Assembly: GCF_000337135.1 (NCBI RefSeq)
Contig: NZ_AOIN01000044.1
Coordinates: 84,014 to 137,809, forward strand
Source of the DNA: Natrialba chahannaoensis JCM 10990
GTDB lineage: Archaea > Halobacteriota > Halobacteria > Halobacteriales > Natrialbaceae
Direction: 5' to 3'
DNA: 53,796 nt
The translations under genes were made by a program, and so were the position numbers. This document shows, piece after piece, positions 16,876-26,272 of this stretch (position 1 is the first letter of the stretch; each line of letters begins with the position of its first letter). Under the pieces are notes generated by a model. The model had not been told where the DNA came from and made no database searches. It worked only from the letters and a program-made list of their open reading frames with translations.

Positions 16876-17778
16876 TCAATCTTCCGACTGTACGAGACCG
16901 TCGACGTCCCGCTCGATCCCCGCCTGCCCATCGTCGGGAACGGACACGAGCGGCGGCCGAACCACAGCCGAAGGAATCACGCCGTGGTACTCGAGTGCCG
17001 TCTTCGTCGCCGGCGCGAAACCGTACTCGCCGCAGGCGTCGAACAGGTCGGCAACGGCAGTCTGAAGTTCTGCGCCCCGAACTCCGGTAGCTGTCTCGTA
17101 CAGGTCAGCGTACGCCTCGGGTGCGACGTTCGAGAGCGCGTTCACGCCACCGTCGGCACCCATCCGCAGCGCCGGGACGAGGAGGGCGTCGTACCCCTGT
17201 AGCATGAGAAAGTCCGAATCCGCGTCGGCTGCCTGGCGCATCGTCTCGAGGAAGTATTCGAGGTCGCCACTCGAGTCCTTCAGACCGAGCACGTCGTCAC
17301 GACTCGCAAGCGCTGCGACAGTTTCCGGTGCAATTCCCTGCCCAGTACAGGCCGGAATGTTGTACAGCAACAGCGGCAGCGACGACTCGTCCGCGATAGT
17401 CTCGAAGAACTGCTGGTTGCCGGCCGGCGCGTTCGCCGTGTGGAAATACGGCGGTGTGACGACGGCAGCGTCGGCACCAACTGCAGCGGCGTCCTCGATG
17501 GCGGTGAGAACGTCGTCCACGCTCGTCGCGGCCGCACCGGCCAGCACCGGGACCTCGCCATCGGCCTGCTCGACGGTGAATTCGGTCACGCGCCGGCGCT
17601 CGTCCCGCGACAGGCTGGCGAACTCGCCGGTCGTCCCGCAGGGAAAGAGGCCGTCGATGTCGCCCGCGAGGAGGTACTCGAGTAGGTCTCCGAGTGCGCG
17701 TTCGTCGACGACGCCGCTCTCGTCGAACGGCGTGACGATGGGGCAGGTAATTCCGGTGAGTGACTGTCGAAGGGTCAT
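16876..17778 (-). CDS. kdgA: KDG/KDPG aldolase-type protein (DapA/NAL superfamily)
   Basis: The 300-aa protein has the class I aldolase TIM barrel of the dihydrodipicolinate synthase superfamily. FPCGTTGEFASL near 45 is the carboxylate-binding loop, LLYNIPACTG near 138 carries the conserved Tyr, and VLGLKDSSGD near 163 carries the Schiff-base Lys. In haloarchaea this subgroup includes the 2-keto-3-deoxy-6-phosphogluconate aldolase. The nearby kdgK supports a role splitting K(P)DG into pyruvate and glyceraldehyde (3-phosphate). DapA itself is the main alternative. ATG 17778 (MTLRQSLTGI) is preferred over an upstream in-frame start at 17841. Confidence 0.82.
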   Translation of the reverse strand: MTLRQSLTGITCPIVTPFDESGVVDERALGDLLEYLLAGDIDGLFPCGTTGEFASLSRDERRRVTEFTVEQADGEVPVLAGAAATSVDDVLTAIEDAAAVGADAAVVTPPYFHTANAPAGNQQFFETIADESSLPLLLYNIPACTGQGIAPETVAALASRDDVLGLKDSSGDLEYFLETMRQAADADSDFLMLQGYDALLVPALRMGADGGVNALSNVAPEAYADLYETATGVRGAELQTAVADLFDACGEYGFAPATKTALEYHGVIPSAVVRPPLVSVPDDGQAGIERDVDGLVQSED

Positions 17779-17932
17779 ACGTGGGTGTCTTCCGGAATCT
17801 GTAAAAGCGTATGCCCGCAGGAGAACGGTCGTTGGGTCCACTCCAGCACGCAGTAGCCCGCTCTGCGTGCGATGCGACTCGATCGGGCACCCATTCAGTT
17901 AGGTATTTGACTCGTGTCGGTGAACGTCCCGT

Positions 17933-18820
17933 ATGGATTGGTCCGCCGACAGACGGCTCCAGTGGCGGATGCTACTGGCGCTCGTCCTCACACTTGCCGG
18001 ATACGCCGTCCTCGGCTGGATCGTACTCTCGGTGCTGTCGACGACGATGGCGCTCGTGGTCTGTGCGTGCTTCGCCATCGTCATCCTGGCGAGCGTCTCG
18101 CAGGCCGACTACATCGCCTACTGGGCGACGAACGCGATCGCCATCGAACGCGAGCAGTATCCGCTGCTGTACGACACCATCGAGCGGCTGGCTCGCCAGG
18201 CCGACCTCCCGGTGCCCCCAGTCGCCGTGATCCCATCGGACGAGCCGAACGCCCTTTCGGCCGGAACGGGAAACAGAACCGTCGTCTGCGTGACGACCGG
18301 GCTTCTGCGGGCGCTCGACGACGACGAACTCGAGGCGGTCCTCGCGCACGAACTCGCACACCTCAAGAACGACGACTCGACGGTGATGACCGTCGCCGGC
18401 TTCCCGATGGTCGTCTCGGCAATCGCGCTGTCGACCGCAAGACGGACGTTCACGCTCGGCTCGTACCTGATCGGGCTGCCGTTTCTGCTCGGTACCTACC
18501 TGCTGTTCATCGGGCTGCCGGTGTATCTCGCCAGCCTGCCGGGAACACTCGTCCTGTCGCGGTATCGCGAGTACGCTGCCGACCGCGGTGCCGTCGCGAT
18601 CACGGGCGATCCGTACGCTCTCGCAAGCGCGCTCGCGACGCTGCACGGTGAACCCACGCCGCCGGATGCAGACCTCCGGACGGTTGCTGGGTTCAACGCC
18701 TTCTGTATCGTTCCGACAGACTCCCTGTCGCCGTTTTCGACGCATCCGCCGACGCATCGGCGAATCGCACGGCTGCGTGAGCAGTTCGTCGAGGATACGC
18801 CAGGTGCAACGTCAACGTGA
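17933..18820 (+). CDS. HtpX-like M48 zinc metalloprotease
   Basis: The 295-aa membrane protein has two N-terminal helices (about 13-55). A cytoplasmic catalytic region carries HELAHLKNDD near residue 140, the HExxH zinc site. Two further hydrophobic segments (160-205) and SRYREYAADRGA, with the third zinc-ligand Glu, follow near residue 215. The C-terminus has the FSTHPPTHRRIARL motif usual for HtpX. Such enzymes degrade misfolded membrane proteins. The length matches HtpX (about 290). It is divergent from the aldolase gene, with 154 bp between them. Confidence 0.92.
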   Translation: MDWSADRRLQWRMLLALVLTLAGYAVLGWIVLSVLSTTMALVVCACFAIVILASVSQADYIAYWATNAIAIEREQYPLLYDTIERLARQADLPVPPVAVIPSDEPNALSAGTGNRTVVCVTTGLLRALDDDELEAVLAHELAHLKNDDSTVMTVAGFPMVVSAIALSTARRTFTLGSYLIGLPFLLGTYLLFIGLPVYLASLPGTLVLSRYREYAADRGAVAITGDPYALASALATLHGEPTPPDADLRTVAGFNAFCIVPTDSLSPFSTHPPTHRRIARLREQFVEDTPGATST

Positions 18821-18877
18821 GCAGCAAACGCAGTGCCAGCGTACGCGAGGGGACGAGACGCCGTCTACTGTCGTAGC

Positions 18878-19678
18878 CTACTCGAGTCCCAGGTCCTGCG
18901 ACATCGAGTTCCCGGCGCGCGGAACTCCCTTGATGGTCAGCGTTTCGCCGGTGATGAACGAGGCGGCCGGGCTGGCGAGGAACTGGACGGCGTCTGCGAT
19001 TTCCTCGGTGTGACCGATGCGGCGCTCTGCTTTCTCGCGCGGTGGCATGTCCTCGCTCTGGATGCCAAGCGTCTCGGTGACGCCGGGGGTCTGGATCAAC
19101 CCCGGTGCGACGCAGTTGACGCGGATGCCGTCGCCGGCCCACTCGGTCGCGAGCGTTTCGGTCAGTCGGATGATCGCCGCCTTCGAGGCGCTGTAGTGGC
19201 TTTCGCCCGGCGCGGCGTGCTGGCCGTTGACCGACGAGAGGTTGATGATCGAGCCGCCGTCGCCCTCGCGCATGACCTCGCCGGCAAGCTGGGTGCAGTG
19301 AACCGTGCTGTGGAGGTTGAGGTCGACGATGGTCTTCCAGCCGTTCTCCGAGATGTCCTCGAAGTTCGCAATGAACTCGCCGCCGGCGTTGTTGACGAGG
19401 ATGTCGATATCGCCGAACGCCTCGACGGTGTCGTCGACGAACGACTGGACCTGGTCGCGCTCGCGGACGTTACACTCGACGGCAAGAGCCTCGCCAGGCA
19501 CGTCTTCGGCGTCGTTGATCGCCTCCGCGACCGGGCCGACACGGTCGATCGAGCGCGAACAGATCGCGACGTTCGCCCCGCTTGCGGCGAGCGTCTCCGC
19601 GATCGACTTGCCGATTCCCTGACTCGCGCCGGTGACGATAGCGGTCTCGCCCGCCACGTCATAATCTGGTTCGTGCAT
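18878..19678 (-). CDS. Short-chain dehydrogenase/reductase (SDR)
   Basis: The 266-aa protein is a classical SDR. The NAD(P) loop TGASQGIG lies at about 15-22, NNAG at about 95, and Ser plus YSASK (Tyr-x3-Lys) at about 160-168. The residue after strand 2 (ICSRS) suggests NADP use. The substrate is unknown; relatives include 3-oxoacyl-ACP reductase-like and glucose-dehydrogenase-like SDRs. ATG 19678 (MHEPDYDVAGET) is used instead of an in-frame start 96 bp upstream that would add Cys- and Tyr-rich sequence. Confidence 0.9.
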   Translation of the reverse strand: MHEPDYDVAGETAIVTGASQGIGKSIAETLAASGANVAICSRSIDRVGPVAEAINDAEDVPGEALAVECNVRERDQVQSFVDDTVEAFGDIDILVNNAGGEFIANFEDISENGWKTIVDLNLHSTVHCTQLAGEVMREGDGGSIINLSSVNGQHAAPGESHYSASKAAIIRLTETLATEWAGDGIRVNCVAPGLIQTPGVTETLGIQSEDMPPREKAERRIGHTEEIADAVQFLASPAASFITGETLTIKGVPRAGNSMSQDLGLE

Positions 19679-19774
19679 CGTGCTATACAATGGCGAATCG
19701 GCGTATAGATTTACCGATGTAAAATCAAACGCACAAGAGCTGTACAATGGATGTGACACACCGCTGGCGAGCAC

Positions 19775-22459
19775 TCACTCGGACAACTGCTCTTGCCACT
19801 CCTGTACCTTCGACATCAGCTCAACCGGCGGCGTCGCGTTCACGTCGAGGTCACCAAGGTCCTCGAGTACCGCCTCGGTCTCGGGGTCGAGCGCACTCTC
19901 GTCCGTCGTGTCGTCCGGTTCACCACCGTCCGCGTTCGCCGGCCCGCGGAACTGGCCGCTTCCCACGTCGAACACCGTCTGGACAGGCTCGGTCGTGTGT
20001 CCGCCTTTCGCCTCGATAGCCTTCTCCTCGCGGAGGCGCTCGAGGACATCCTGTGCGCGGTCGACGACAGGGCCGGGGACGCCCGCCAGATCGGCGACGT
20101 GAATTCCGTACGAGCGGTCCGTTGGACCGTCGCGGACGGTTCGGAGGAAGGTCACGTCGCCATCGCGCTCGTCCGCCGCGACGTGGACGTTAGCGACGCG
20201 CGGCAGGTTCTCCGCGAGCCCGGTCAGTTCGTGGTAGTGCGTTGCGAACAGCGTTTTCGCTGCGACTTCGTTGTGCAGGTACTCGGTGGCCGCCCAGGCA
20301 ATCGAGATGCCGTCGTATGTCGCCGTGCCGCGGCCGACTTCGTCCAGGATGACCAGCGACTCATCGGTCGCCGTATGGAGGATGTTCGAGAGTTCACTCA
20401 TCTCGACCATGAACGTCGACCGGCCCTGTGCGAGTTCGTCGAGCGCGCCGACGCGGGTGAAGATGCCGTCAACGAGACCGATTTCGGCCTCCTTCGCCGG
20501 GACGAAACTCCCGATCTGGGCCAGCAGAACGATACAGGCGACCTGGCGCATGTAGGTCGACTTCCCGGACATGTTGGGACCGGTGACGACCAGGAAACCT
20601 CGCTGCTCGCCGTCCAGTCGGACATCGTTCGGGACGAACTCGGTCGTCTGCTCGACGACAGGGTGGCGACCCTGGTCGATGTCGAGCGCGTCACCGTGGT
20701 GCAGGTCGGGCTTGACCCACCGATTCTCGGCCGCGTGGGTCGCCAGACTCGCCAGCGCGTCGACCGTCGCCAGCGCCCGGCCCACGTCCTGTAGGAGTTC
20801 TGCTTGCTCGGCAACTTCCTCTCGTAACTCTTCGAAGAGTTCGTACTCGAGTTCCCCTCGTTTCTCCTCGAGTCGGAGCACGTTGCGTTCCTTCTCGGCT
20901 AGCTCGTCGGTCGTGAACCGCTTCGAGTTCTTGAGCGTCTTGATCTGCTCGTAGTGGTCGGGGACGCCGTCGGCGGCGGACTTGCCGACCTGGATATAGT
21001 AGCCGTCGGTCTTGTTCCGGTCGACGGTGACGTGTGAGAGAGAGTACTGGCGCTTCTCGCGTTCGGCAAGCGTGCCGAGCCACTGCTTGACCTCCTCGTG
21101 GCGGTCGATAACCTCGTCTAACTCATCGTCGTAGCCGTACTGGAAGAGCTCACCCTGGGTAACCGTCGACGGGGGGTCCGAAGCGATGGCGTTCTCGAGT
21201 GCCTCTCGAAGCTCGCGTGCAGCCTTGCGGTCCGGCCGGTCGATGATGTCAGCGAGCGGCGAGTCAGCCAGGTCTGGCGTCGATTCAATTGTCTTCGCGA
21301 GCGCCGGCAGCACGGCGAGCGTCTCACGAGCTGCGACGAGGTCGCGAGCGTCTGCGCTGCCGTGGGTTGCCTTCGAGGCCAGCCGCGCGAGGTCGTAGGC
21401 TTCACCAAGGGTGTCCTGCATCTCGTCGCGAGCGAGCGCGGCCGAGGCGAGCGCGGCAACGCTCTCCTGGCGCTGTTCGAGGGTGTCGAGTGCGCGTCGG
21501 GGGCGCTGGAGCCACTCCTTGAGGAGTCGGCCGCCGGCGCTGGTCTCGGTGTGGTCGATCGTCGCGAACAGCGAGCCGTCGCGCTCGCCCTGCATCGTTT
21601 CGGTCAGCTCGAGGTTGCGCTGGGTCGTCGCGTCGAGGGTGACGTGGTCGTCTCCGTGGTGGGACTGGATCCGCGTCATCGAGGCGAGCACGCCCGCGCC
21701 GGTCTCCTCGACATACGAGAGGATCGCGCCCGCGGCGGCGATGGCTTCCTCACCGACCGCCAGTCGGTCGACGGTCTCGCTACCGAACTGTTCCTGCACT
21801 GCGTGGTCGGCGCGCTTCGGTGCGAACGCCTCCGTCTCGTGGAGTGTCAGCGTTGCGTCGATGCGCTCTCGAACGGTACCGAGCAGGTCGTCGTCAGTTC
21901 GGCTCTCGGGTCCCGGGAGCACTTCGACGGGATCGAACCGGTAGAGTTCCGTCAGCGCCTCGTCGGTGTCCGCGGCTTCGGCGACGAGGAATCGGCCCGT
22001 GGTCACGTCGGCGAAGGCGAGGCCGTAGTGCGCGCCGTTGGCCGCGGAGCCGGAGCTGGAGCCGCCGTCGACCACCGCCGCCAGATACTGCGCATCTGCG
22101 TCGCTCGTCTCGAGTAGCGTCCCCGGCGTCACGACGCGGACGATCTCTCGCGCATGGCCAGAGTCGGTTTCGTACTGGTCGGCGACGGCGACCCGGTAGC
22201 CGCGCTCGACTAAGGCCTTGAGATACGGCGTCAGATCGTCCAGTGGCACGCCGGCCATCGGGTACGACGAGCCGTGTGAGGACTTTTGAGACACTTTGAG
22301 ATCGAGTTCATCGCTGACCGTTTCTGCGTCCTCGCCGAAGAACTCGTAGAAATCGCCACACTGCATCGCCAGCAACTCCGCGTCGGTGCCCTCCTTGAGC
22401 GAGAAGAACTCCCCGACGATGCCCGTCGCCTCTGTCATACTCGGTGCCTGGCTTTCCAT
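19775..22459 (-). CDS. mutS: DNA mismatch repair protein MutS
   Basis: The 894-aa protein begins MESQAPSMTEATGIVGEFF. ATG 22438 (MTEATG) is an equally plausible start. The mismatch-binding domain has the Phe-x-Glu element in CGDFYEFF. Connector, lever and clamp regions follow. The ABC ATPase has Walker A GPNMSGKST near 626, Walker B LVILDEVGRGT and the FATHYHELT region. It recognises mismatches and recruits MutL. A Gly/Asp-rich linker precedes a small C-terminal helix (MSKVQEWQEQL). Its gene is 4 kb from mutL on the same strand but not in one operon. Confidence 0.96.
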   Translation of the reverse strand: MESQAPSMTEATGIVGEFFSLKEGTDAELLAMQCGDFYEFFGEDAETVSDELDLKVSQKSSHGSSYPMAGVPLDDLTPYLKALVERGYRVAVADQYETDSGHAREIVRVVTPGTLLETSDADAQYLAAVVDGGSSSGSAANGAHYGLAFADVTTGRFLVAEAADTDEALTELYRFDPVEVLPGPESRTDDDLLGTVRERIDATLTLHETEAFAPKRADHAVQEQFGSETVDRLAVGEEAIAAAGAILSYVEETGAGVLASMTRIQSHHGDDHVTLDATTQRNLELTETMQGERDGSLFATIDHTETSAGGRLLKEWLQRPRRALDTLEQRQESVAALASAALARDEMQDTLGEAYDLARLASKATHGSADARDLVAARETLAVLPALAKTIESTPDLADSPLADIIDRPDRKAARELREALENAIASDPPSTVTQGELFQYGYDDELDEVIDRHEEVKQWLGTLAEREKRQYSLSHVTVDRNKTDGYYIQVGKSAADGVPDHYEQIKTLKNSKRFTTDELAEKERNVLRLEEKRGELEYELFEELREEVAEQAELLQDVGRALATVDALASLATHAAENRWVKPDLHHGDALDIDQGRHPVVEQTTEFVPNDVRLDGEQRGFLVVTGPNMSGKSTYMRQVACIVLLAQIGSFVPAKEAEIGLVDGIFTRVGALDELAQGRSTFMVEMSELSNILHTATDESLVILDEVGRGTATYDGISIAWAATEYLHNEVAAKTLFATHYHELTGLAENLPRVANVHVAADERDGDVTFLRTVRDGPTDRSYGIHVADLAGVPGPVVDRAQDVLERLREEKAIEAKGGHTTEPVQTVFDVGSGQFRGPANADGGEPDDTTDESALDPETEAVLEDLGDLDVNATPPVELMSKVQEWQEQLSE

Positions 22460-22601
22460 CGCAAAAACCCTGCGGGATCCGTAGTGGAAGTGATGCACCA
22501 CTGTACACATTGGCGTCGATCGACCCGTTATCGGTCCGGTCGGCTACCGATCACACGCAGTGTACGACAGAGAGAACGCCTTAAGTTCGAGAAATCGGTA
22601 G

Positions 22602-24104
22602 TTAGATGTCCTCGGCTTCTTCGACTGCTGCCAACTCATCCAGCGCATCGATGATGTCCATCACCTGTCCGTTCGCCTCCTCGTTCGCCTCGGCCAGCGT
22701 CTCCGTTTCGGCCGCAATCTCGTCTGCGTTCTGCATCACTTCATCAGCCATACTGGCGACTTCTTCAGTACTCGCAGCTTGATCGTCGGTCGCGGCCGCA
22801 ACCTCGTCGATGCCGGACGCCGACTCCTCGATCGCTGATTCGATCTCGTCGAGGTTATCGACGGTTTCCTCGACGAGTTCGACGCCGTCCTCGATCTCCT
22901 CGTTCGCCTCTTCGAGGCTGTCGACCGTCTCCTCAGTATCCGCCTGAATCTGGTCGACCATCCGTTCAATCGTGGCCGCCTCCTCCTGGGACTCCTCGGC
23001 TAAAGACTTGACCTCGTTCGCGACGACCGCGAAGCCGTCGCCCGCTTCACCGGCAGTCGCCGCCTCAATCGAGGCGTTCAACGCAAGCAGGTTCGTCTGG
23101 TCGGCGATGTCGTTGATCACATCCACGATTTCGTCGATCCGTTGGACACCCTCCCGAAGCTCCTCGACATCCGACGTAACTTCTCCCGCCGCGTCGTTGA
23201 CCCGTTGCATCTTCGAAATCGCCTCGTTGGCCGTCTCCGTCGTTTCGGTCGTGACCTCCGCCGCGCGTTCGGTGGTCGCGCTCACCTCCTCCGTGTTCGA
23301 CGCGATCTCCTCAACGGTCGCGCTGAGATCGGACAGTTCGCCCGCAATTTCCGCTACCGAGGCCGACTGTTCGTCTGTGACATCGCTGATCTCCGCTGTC
23401 CCGTCGTTGATCCGATTCGCAACTGTCGCGAGTTCGTCGAGACTGTCTTCGAGATCCGTCCGAATTGCCTCCCGTCGCTCAGCGTGCTGCTCGAGTTGGG
23501 TCGCTCGCGCCGCGGTTCGCGTCTCGACTGCGAGGTGCTGGTCCATCGCGGCCACTCGAAGGAACGAAAGCGACCGGGATGCGGTTTCCTGGACGGCTTG
23601 CTCAACGGTTTCGGTTGTAACATCACTATCGTCCTCGGCATCACCCGCTGTGTACGTCGCTGCGACATCGTCTGCGATTTCGGACAGGATGCGCTCGTAG
23701 TACAGTCCAAACGAACTGACGTAGGTCCCGAGTCCGGCCTCGAGGAACGGATCGATGCTGGCCGACTTGGCGCGGCGCTCGAAGAACTCGTGATCGTACT
23801 CGCCATTACCGAAGCCACGGAGATAGGCGCGCTGTGCTCGGACAAACTGGTCGTCACTGATCGGTTGCTCATCGATCGCATCAGCGACAGCTTGCTGCCC
23901 CGATACCGCGTCGTGGTACGCCGCGGCGAGGCCGGCGCTAACATCCTCGAAGAGGTCATTCATCGACTCGAGTACCTGTTCGTCCTCTCGGTCGAACCCG
24001 ACGAACTGCTTTAGGCGGTCGATCTCTGCGCGGTCGACAGTTACATCCTGACGTGCCCCAGCGCCGTCCGATTGAGATACCGCTGTGCCGCTGTTCAATG
24101 ACAT
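22602..24104 (-). CDS. HemAT-like soluble taxis transducer lacking the heme-ligand His
   Basis: The 500-aa protein has no transmembrane helix. Residues 25-150 align with the globin domain of haloarchaeal HemAT. The segment [17 protein letters not shown] aligns without gaps to the RxRIxxIHxxLGLG element that carries the proximal heme His; here Asp118 stands in its place. Residues 200-490 are an alanine/glutamate-rich coiled coil with the conserved signalling hairpin ([21 protein letters not shown], about 330-350), which binds CheA/CheW. It should signal to the flagellar motor, but probably does not bind heme in the usual way. ATG 24104 is chosen; GTG 24110 is also possible. Confidence 0.9.
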   Translation of the reverse strand: MSLNSGTAVSQSDGAGARQDVTVDRAEIDRLKQFVGFDREDEQVLESMNDLFEDVSAGLAAAYHDAVSGQQAVADAIDEQPISDDQFVRAQRAYLRGFGNGEYDHEFFERRAKSASIDPFLEAGLGTYVSSFGLYYERILSEIADDVAATYTAGDAEDDSDVTTETVEQAVQETASRSLSFLRVAAMDQHLAVETRTAARATQLEQHAERREAIRTDLEDSLDELATVANRINDGTAEISDVTDEQSASVAEIAGELSDLSATVEEIASNTEEVSATTERAAEVTTETTETANEAISKMQRVNDAAGEVTSDVEELREGVQRIDEIVDVINDIADQTNLLALNASIEAATAGEAGDGFAVVANEVKSLAEESQEEAATIERMVDQIQADTEETVDSLEEANEEIEDGVELVEETVDNLDEIESAIEESASGIDEVAAATDDQAASTEEVASMADEVMQNADEIAAETETLAEANEEANGQVMDIIDALDELAAVEEAEDI

Positions 24105-24129
24105 ATCCACATGACTAGTCGTCTGTGAG

Positions 24130-24139
24130 ATAAGTATTA
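24130..24139 (-). promoter_or_regulatory. TATA-like element for the transducer gene
   Basis: On the minus strand the sequence aatacttatc lies about 26-35 bp upstream of ATG 24104. This is the expected distance for an archaeal TATA box driving a leaderless or very short-leader mRNA. Confidence 0.45.
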
Positions 24140-24345
24140 TTGCCGAGTGAGGAGTCGATTTCTGCCATACTGTATGACATCAATAGACACACATTAGCGA
24201 GGCAATTGGGCGGTGAGACTCCAGTCTCTATCCAGGAATTAAGCGGTCAGATCGGGTATGATTTTGCGACCGAAGTTCTTCACAGTCATAACCTTGACAA
24301 TTCGTGGAGAGCGAAAGTTTTGTAGATCCACAACGGTAAGATGCG

Positions 24346-24681
24346 TCAGAACAGCAGTCCGCCGAGCGGTACGTCCACGTCACAGTCCGGTTCGACCAGT
24401 ACCGGATACTCCTCCTCGTCGGGAACGCCGACCGTCAGCGCCTCGGATTTGAAACCTGCAATACGGACGGTACCAAGGTTCGTCGCGCACAGTACGCGCC
24501 GGCCCTCGAGTTCCTCTGGCTCGTAGTGGTGGTCGTACTGTGCCGCAGACTGGATCTCACCGTGTTCTTCACCCAGGTCGATCCAGAGCTTGGTCATTTT
24601 GGGTTTGTTCGCTTCCGGAAACGTCTCGGCCTCGAGTATTTCGCCGACGCGAATCTCGACATCGAATGGATTCTCGACCAT
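24346..24681 (-). CDS. tRNA-binding OB-fold domain protein (CsaA/EMAP-II like)
   Basis: The 111-aa protein begins MVENPFDVEIRVGEILEAET and contains the EMAP/CsaA OB-fold. FPEANKPKMTKLWIDLGE and VLCATNLGTVRIAGFKSEALTVG are typical of the tRNA-binding domain found in CsaA and at the end of MetRS. It probably binds tRNA or acts as a small export-related chaperone. The start is set at ATG 24681 because the family sequence begins there; the frame continues to 24774 with a basic Ser/Pro-rich stretch. It lies 95 bp downstream of thiDN on the same strand. Confidence 0.88.
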   Translation of the reverse strand: MVENPFDVEIRVGEILEAETFPEANKPKMTKLWIDLGEEHGEIQSAAQYDHHYEPEELEGRRVLCATNLGTVRIAGFKSEALTVGVPDEEEYPVLVEPDCDVDVPLGGLLF

Positions 24682-24776
24682 GTGGCGTGCTGTCGGTGTG
24701 CTGGGGAATGAGCGTTCGGTTTGCGGCGACTGTTCCCGTGGGGAGCCACTGAAGCGGCCCCGGGATCGTTGCAACT

Positions 24777-26153
24777 TCAGCGCTCGAGTGTCACGTCGAG
24801 TGCCATGACGCGCTCCGTGAGGGTCGTTGGTTCGGTCGCGACGAGTTTCACCATCGCCTCCTTGCCGACTGCACCACGGTCGATCACAGCCGCGGGCGGC
24901 TCCTGTGACATCTCACTGTCACTGTCCCCGAACGCTTGCTGTGCGCCCCACCCTATCGTCTCGCCTTCTCGTGCAGCCACATCCGCCGGCTCGTCCGAGC
25001 GATCGTACTCGACGACGGACCAGTCCAGTTCCTCAAGCGCTGCCTCGATGTCTGGCCCAAATCGGCAGTTGACGGCGAACCGAAGGTCGGGGCTGAATTC
25101 GCGTGCGGAGAGGAGGAAGCGGGAGACGTGGCTCGAAGCACCAAAGCGGACGCCGCGGTTCGGCTGGATGCCCGACAGCGTTCGTGTAACCCGTCCCTCG
25201 ACGGCGGCCGTCTCGTCGACGGATTCGGCGTAGGGCGTCGCACCGACGACGTTCATCCCGACCTCTGGAACGAGTGCGGCCACGTCGGCGTCAACGAGTC
25301 GGTCGACGACTGACTGGACGGCTTCGGCTGTCGGTTCCCGTGCGGCCTGGTTTCGCAGGTCGACAGCGTGGTTTACCGCACCGTCGCCCTCACCGACATC
25401 GTAGGCGTAGCGAACCGCGCGAGCGAGGAAGTCTGTCGCGCCGCCGACCGCGGTCTTGAGGTCGTCGCCGGTCGCCAGCCGGGCTGCGATGGCTGCCGCC
25501 AGCGTACAGCCCGACCCGTGAGTCGCCCCTGTGTTGACGCGTGGGTGTTCGAACGACGTTGTTCCTGCCTCGGTAACGAGCAGGTCTGTGACTGTCTCAC
25601 CGGGAACGTGGCCTCCCTTCACGAGCACGGCGTCGACGCCGTGCTCGCGGATCGCCTCGCCCGCTTCGCGAGCGGTCTCCTCGTCAGTGACCGCGATATC
25701 CGTCAGTACCTCGGCCTCGTCCGTGTTCGGCGTCGCGAGGGTCGCTTCCGAGAGCAGGTCCTCGTAGGCGCGCTCAGCATCGGGTTCTAACAATCGGTCG
25801 CCGGTGGTCGCGACCATCACGGGGTCGACAACGAGCGGGAACTCGAACGTGGCTGCTTTTTCGGCGACGAGTTCGACGAGTTCGGTCGTCGCGAGCATCC
25901 CGGTCTTCGCCGCGCCGACCGCAAAGTCGCCGGTGACGGCGTCGATCTGGGCTGCGACCTCCTCAGTGGGGAGGGCGAACGAGCGCTCGACGCCGCGGGT
26001 GTGCTGGGCGGTGACGGCGGTGATCGCCGACGTGCCGAAGACGCCGTGGGCGGTCATCGTCGCGAGGTCGGCCTGGATGCCGGCCCCGCCACCGGAGTCA
26101 CTGCCCGCGATTGTGAGCGCAACGGGGCGGCTGTCGGGTGCTGGTGTTCTCAT
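24777..26153 (-). CDS. Bifunctional HMP(-P) kinase / thiamine-phosphate synthase (ThiD-ThiN)
   Basis: This 458-aa fusion has an N-terminal ThiD ribokinase-like domain (about 1-265). It has the substrate loop [15 protein letters not shown] at 15-29, [11 protein letters not shown] in the core and the catalytic [15 protein letters not shown] anion hole. A C-terminal ThiN domain (about 280-458) contains [14 protein letters not shown] and [15 protein letters not shown]. It phosphorylates hydroxymethylpyrimidine and joins HMP-PP with thiazole phosphate to form thiamine phosphate. ThiN replaces ThiE in many archaea. ATG 26153 is chosen over an in-frame upstream start at 26180. No THI riboswitch is obvious upstream. 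Confidence 0.93.
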   Translation of the reverse strand: MRTPAPDSRPVALTIAGSDSGGGAGIQADLATMTAHGVFGTSAITAVTAQHTRGVERSFALPTEEVAAQIDAVTGDFAVGAAKTGMLATTELVELVAEKAATFEFPLVVDPVMVATTGDRLLEPDAERAYEDLLSEATLATPNTDEAEVLTDIAVTDEETAREAGEAIREHGVDAVLVKGGHVPGETVTDLLVTEAGTTSFEHPRVNTGATHGSGCTLAAAIAARLATGDDLKTAVGGATDFLARAVRYAYDVGEGDGAVNHAVDLRNQAAREPTAEAVQSVVDRLVDADVAALVPEVGMNVVGATPYAESVDETAAVEGRVTRTLSGIQPNRGVRFGASSHVSRFLLSAREFSPDLRFAVNCRFGPDIEAALEELDWSVVEYDRSDEPADVAAREGETIGWGAQQAFGDSDSEMSQEPPAAVIDRGAVGKEAMVKLVATEPTTLTERVMALDVTLER

Positions 26154-26272
26154 AGCTGTTGGTATTCGCTGGTTATACAAATCGATGATGGTGCACTGTT
26201 CGCTGCCGGTTGGGGTAATTCGGACTGGGTCGGGTCACTCAGCGCGACACCCTGCAGCCACGTCAAGCTCTG

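Noticed and set aside
24140-24325. 61-codon plus-strand frame upstream of the transducer gene
   Set aside because: It needs a TTG start, overlaps the promoter of the divergent transducer gene, has no recognised motif and is less acidic than real genes here.
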